Positions 62,301 through 64,000 of a stretch of DNA of 64,000 nt are shown here, piece by piece. Within the stretch, counting starts at the first letter, position 1, and every line of letters starts with the position of its first letter. The DNA is taken from NCBI RefSeq assembly GCF_011813015.1, contig NZ_QHLQ01000001.1:186001-250000 (forward strand), given 5' to 3'. This DNA comes from Parasedimentitalea denitrificans (lineage in GTDB: Bacteria; Pseudomonadota; Alphaproteobacteria; Rhodobacterales; Rhodobacteraceae). The notes beneath the pieces are model-generated. The model worked only from the letters and a program-made list of their open reading frames with translations. It made no database searches and had not been told where the DNA came from. The translations under genes were made by a program, and so were the position numbers.

Positions 62301-62812
62301 GCTACCTGATGTATCCCAAGGTCTTCCTGGATTACATGGGCCGCCACCGCACCTATGGACCGGTCCGCGCGCTGCCAACCAAGACCTTCTTTTACGGGAT
62401 GGAACCCGGCGACGAGATCGAGGCCGAAATCGACCCGGGCAAAACCCTAGAAATTCGCCTGCAGGCCATTGGTGAAACTGATGAAAAGGGCGAGGTGCGA
62501 GTGTTCTTTGAACTCAACGGCCAGCCCCGCGTTATCCGAGTGCCCAACCGCTTGGTGAAAGCCACCACCGAAGCACGTCCCAAGGCAGACCCCGCCAACG
62601 ACAACCACTTTGGCGCACCAATGCCCGGCGTGGTGGCAACTGTGGCGGCTCAAACCGGCCAACAAGTACACGAAGGCGATCTGCTCCTGACTATCGAAGC
62701 AATGAAGATGGAAACCGGCATCCACGCCGAACAGGATGGCGTGGTCAAAGCTGTGCACGTCCAGCCGGGCGCCCAGATCGACGCCAAGGACCTGCTGATC
62801 GAGCTGGAATAA
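59372..62812 (+). CDS. pyc: Pyruvate carboxylase
   Basis: An 1146-residue anaplerotic enzyme converting pyruvate to oxaloacetate with biotin; the length is normal for the single-chain form. Biotin carboxylase domain: residues 1-450 (ILIANRGEIAIRVMRA, ASWGGGGRGMRPI, FIEVNPRVQVEHTVTEE). Carboxyltransferase domain: from about 530 (LLTDTTMRDGHQSLLATRMRS, FHTHDTSGIAGAT). PYC/OADA allosteric linker follows, and the C-terminal biotinyl domain carries EAMKMET with the biotinylated Lys at about 1112. I chose ATG 59372, with GAGGG just upstream; the frame is open 14 codons earlier. A strong terminator follows. Confidence 0.97.
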   Translation: MTDFKKILIANRGEIAIRVMRAANEMGKATVAVYAEEDKLGLHRFKADEAYRIGEGMGPVAAYLSIDEMIRVAKECGADAIHPGYGLLSENPDFVDACSRNGITFIGPKAETMRALGDKASARRVAVKAGVPVIPATEVLGDDMDAIRKEAAEVGYPFMLKASWGGGGRGMRPIYGEDELEEKILEGRREAEAAFGNGEGYLEKMIQRARHVEVQILGDKQGGIYHLFERDCSVQRRNQKVVERAPAPYLSEEQRTEICELGRKICAHVNYECAGTVEFLMDMDDGKFYFIEVNPRVQVEHTVTEEVTGIDIVRAQILIAEGKSIAEATGKASQDQVVLTGHALQTRVTTEDPQNNFIPDYGRITAYRSATGMGIRLDGGTAYAGGVITRYYDSLLTKITAKAPTPEMAIARMDRALREFRVRGVSTNIAFVENLLKHPTFLDNSYTTKFIDETPELFQFTKRRDRGTKVLTYIADISVNGHPETEGRAAPHADLKAPRPPKVAPGNLPYGTRNLLEQKGPQAVADWMKAQRQLLLTDTTMRDGHQSLLATRMRSIDMIKVAPAYANDLSQLFSVECWGGATFDVAYRFLQECPWQRLRDLREAMPNVMTQMLLRASNGVGYTNYPDNVVQSFVAEAAKGIDVFRVFDSLNWVENMRVAMDAVVDSGKICEGTICYTGDILDPNRAKYDLKYYIGMAKELEAAGAHVLGLKDMAGLLKPAAARVLVKALKEEVGLPIHFHTHDTSGIAGATILAAADAGVDAVDAAMDAFSGGTSQPCLGSIVEGLRNTDRDTGIDIATVREISGYWEQVRAQYAAFESGIQAPASEVYLHEMPGGQFTNLKAQARSLGLEEKWHEVAQTYADVNQMFGDIVKVTPSSKVVGDMALMMVSQGLSRAEVEDPKTDVSFPDSVIDMMRGNLGQPPNGFPDAFLNKVLKGESPNLERPGKHLEAVDLEATRAELSAELNGKAIDDEDLNGYLMYPKVFLDYMGRHRTYGPVRALPTKTFFYGMEPGDEIEAEIDPGKTLEIRLQAIGETDEKGEVRVFFELNGQPRVIRVPNRLVKATTEARPKADPANDNHFGAPMPGVVATVAAQTGQQVHEGDLLLTIEAMKMETGIHAEQDGVVKAVHVQPGAQIDAKDLLIELE

Positions 62813-62824
62813 CCTAAACCAGAC

Positions 62825-62860
62825 GCGCGCGGGTCACTCTTTGCCCGCGCGCTTCTTTTT
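62825..62860 (+). terminator. Intrinsic terminator after pyc
   Basis: GCGCGCGGG (62825-62833) pairs with CCCGCGCGC (62844-62852), followed by TTCTTTTT. Nine perfect GC pairs, 12 nt after the pyc stop. Confidence 0.93.
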
Positions 62861-62901
62861 GCCCAAAATACTCCCGCCGGAGGCAAGGGCCAAAGGCCCT
62901 T
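62861..62901 (-). repeat. Dispersed GC-rich intergenic repeat, copy 2
   Basis: Minus strand reads AAGGGCC-TTT-GGCCCTTGCCTCCGGCGGGAGTATTTTGGGC. The core GGCCCTTGCCTCCGGCGG-AG-TATTT matches the copy at 20043 after cobT. The initial AAGGGCC/GGCCCTT hairpin immediately follows the YHYH gene stop and may act as its 3' end. Confidence 0.75.
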
Positions 62902-63801
62902 TTACCCTCTGCGCTTTCCAAAACTGCGATCCGCCTGACCTTTTAGGCAACGCGGCACCACTGGAAACTCCCGGCTCAGGAAATAAGCGTAGGTACCGCC
63001 TGGGAACTCATCCGTGACAACCTGCGCACCATTACACTCATCCAGTGAACCCGCCCCTGCGCTGTACAGATAGTCCTGCACAAAAGCCCCATCATGACGA
63101 CCCGTCGGAGCGGAGCCACCGGGGCGATTGCCCGTTTTCAATTTGTAGGAACTGGTCATTTCCTGCACCTTGCCATTCGCATTTGCCGTAATGGCGTAAA
63201 TCGGGAACCCATCCGCCGCGTAACCAATCAAAGGCGAGGCCTTGTCAGCCGACCACCCCACCTGCTGCATCAACCCCCAGGGCATTCCGTGGTAATGATA
63301 GGCCCCGCTTGGCTGCACATGGGCATAGTTCTGATCCAACCCTAATGTCACCGCCCCACCCAAGGCTTCATACTGCCAACCGGATTGGCGATTGCCATTC
63401 CAGAACTCTGCCGCTCCCGGATCAAACGGCACGCCATTAACCGCGACCCCGAACAAGCCAGCCAGACCAAAGGCCTTGGCAACACGCGGCAACTGGTCTG
63501 TATCAGCAGAGAACCGATAATTCTGCGCTTTGATCGCATGTGGGTTACCCCGGTTGGGGAACTGACCCACCGCATGGTCCGGGATGCCATTGGCGCGAAT
63601 CTTCACTGAATCACCACTCGCCCTCAGCTTGACCTTGCCCCCCTGAACCGCGACCTGAGCCGGAACAAGGTCAACGTCCTGTGCCAGCGTAGTGGTGTGC
63701 TTGCGCATTTTTGGTCGCCCCTGCGCGTCGCTCTGCAAAACGAACCCTACAGAAATCATACTACCCAATGCGACCAGCTTGATTGTATCAGAAACACGCA
63801 T
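62902..63801 (-). CDS. Exported YHYH-domain protein
   Basis: A 299-residue protein with an N-terminal signal region (VALGSMISVGFVLQSDAQ, probable cleavage after DAQ). The YHYH domain, named for its motif, is clear: SGAYHYHGMPWGLM (about residues 170-183), followed by PLIGYAADGFPIYAI and, near the C-terminus, LDECNGAQVVTDEFPGGTYAYFLSREFPVVPRCLKG with two cysteines likely forming a disulfide. The domain is common in secreted or surface proteins of marine bacteria; no activity is established. It is monocistronic and convergent with pyc. Confidence 0.87.
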   Translation of the reverse strand: MRVSDTIKLVALGSMISVGFVLQSDAQGRPKMRKHTTTLAQDVDLVPAQVAVQGGKVKLRASGDSVKIRANGIPDHAVGQFPNRGNPHAIKAQNYRFSADTDQLPRVAKAFGLAGLFGVAVNGVPFDPGAAEFWNGNRQSGWQYEALGGAVTLGLDQNYAHVQPSGAYHYHGMPWGLMQQVGWSADKASPLIGYAADGFPIYAITANANGKVQEMTSSYKLKTGNRPGGSAPTGRHDGAFVQDYLYSAGAGSLDECNGAQVVTDEFPGGTYAYFLSREFPVVPRCLKGQADRSFGKRRG

Positions 63802-63953
63802 GCTATTTTTCCCTGCTTTTTATGTCTGCTATACGGTTTCACGCCTGAGCCGAGCCGTTCCGTCGAAGTTTTTCCAAAAATTATTTAGCTCAGCATCGTT
63901 TTGCACTTGCAGCGCGGGCGCGGAATTCATATCTCAGCCCTCACCGACGGTAT

Positions 63954-64000
63954 GCGGGCGTAGCTCAGGGGTAGAGCATAACCTTGCCAAGGTTAGGGTC
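63954..64000 (+). tRNA. tRNA-Gly(GCC), 5' part
   Basis: The last 47 bases fit the 5' half of a glycine tRNA: acceptor strand GCGGGCG, D-arm GCTC-AGGGGTA-GAGC, anticodon stem TAACC/GGTTA enclosing loop TTGCCAA with anticodon GCC. The T-arm and 3' acceptor strand are beyond the window edge. Confidence 0.95.

Noticed and set aside
1..64000. CRISPR arrays, prophage, IS elements, toxin-antitoxin or defence islands
   Set aside because: No regularly spaced repeats, transposase, integrase, phage structural gene or recognisable defence gene was found on either strand.

Overview
The window (about 58-60% GC by eye) reads as chromosomal DNA of a marine Rhodobacterales bacterium of the Roseobacter group. 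The main indicators are the aerobic cobaltochelatase pair cobS/cobT next to bolA and a DnaJ-like gene, a dcw cluster with DUF2484 proteins between murC and murB, a meso-DAP type MurE, an UpsM-like mraZ leader, and a DUF1127 gene followed by a CcsR ('cuckoo') small-RNA array. The last two are known from Rhodobacter sphaeroides. No IS element, integrase, CRISPR array or rRNA was seen.

Layout. (1) 1-4.4 kb: the 3' end of pepT, an exported YtcJ-like amidohydrolase, a DUF4177 protein, bolA, and a J-domain gene divergent from bolA. (2) 4.5-16.2 kb: an accessory block. It holds a secreted ABM-like protein divergent from a tetR gene with a 24-bp direct repeat between them, a Tat-exported amidohydrolase, a nucleotide cyclase-alpha/beta hydrolase fusion divergent from a YiaW-like/YiaV-like/two-TM K+ channel operon, a DEAD-box helicase with a repetitive basic tail, a GYD protein, and a DUF1326-DUF2182 pair. 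(3) 16.4-25.5 kb: cobS, an Asp/Glu-racemase-like gene without catalytic cysteines, cobT, pepP, a DUF427 gene, a small orphan gene, a lysR gene, and a ClC channel gene. (4) 25.6-53.2 kb, almost all on the minus strand: the cell-envelope and division cluster mraZ-rsmH-ftsL-ftsI-murE-murF-mraY-murD // ftsW-murG-murC-permease-DUF2484 x2-small membrane protein-murB-ddl-ftsQ-ftsA-ftsZ-lpxC-bamD-recN. A plus-strand flavoprotein gene interrupts it between murD and ftsW. (5) 53.2-64 kb: mrp, the DUF1127 gene with four CcsR hairpins, a small membrane protein, uvrD/pcrA, an FMN-dependent alpha-hydroxy-acid dehydrogenase, pyruvate carboxylase, a YHYH-domain protein and the first 47 nt of a tRNA-Gly(GCC).

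How it works together. Region 4 encodes the cytoplasmic and lipid-linked steps of peptidoglycan precursor synthesis, septal synthesis and divisome assembly, then lipid A commitment (LpxC) and outer-membrane protein insertion (BamD). Many junctions are 4-nt ATGA overlaps, so translation is probably coupled. Expression appears gated at its head: the mraZ leader has MraZ-box-like repeats at the putative promoter and a strong intrinsic terminator 52 nt before a TTG-initiated mraZ. CobS and CobT act with CobN (not in the window) in cobalt insertion for B12.

The most interesting items are the mraZ leader RNA and a second distal MraZ-box-like array, the CcsR array, the cyclase-hydrolase/K+-channel locus, the cysteine-less racemase-like gene coupled to cobT, and the 16-bp-arm inverted repeat between ftsA and ftsZ.
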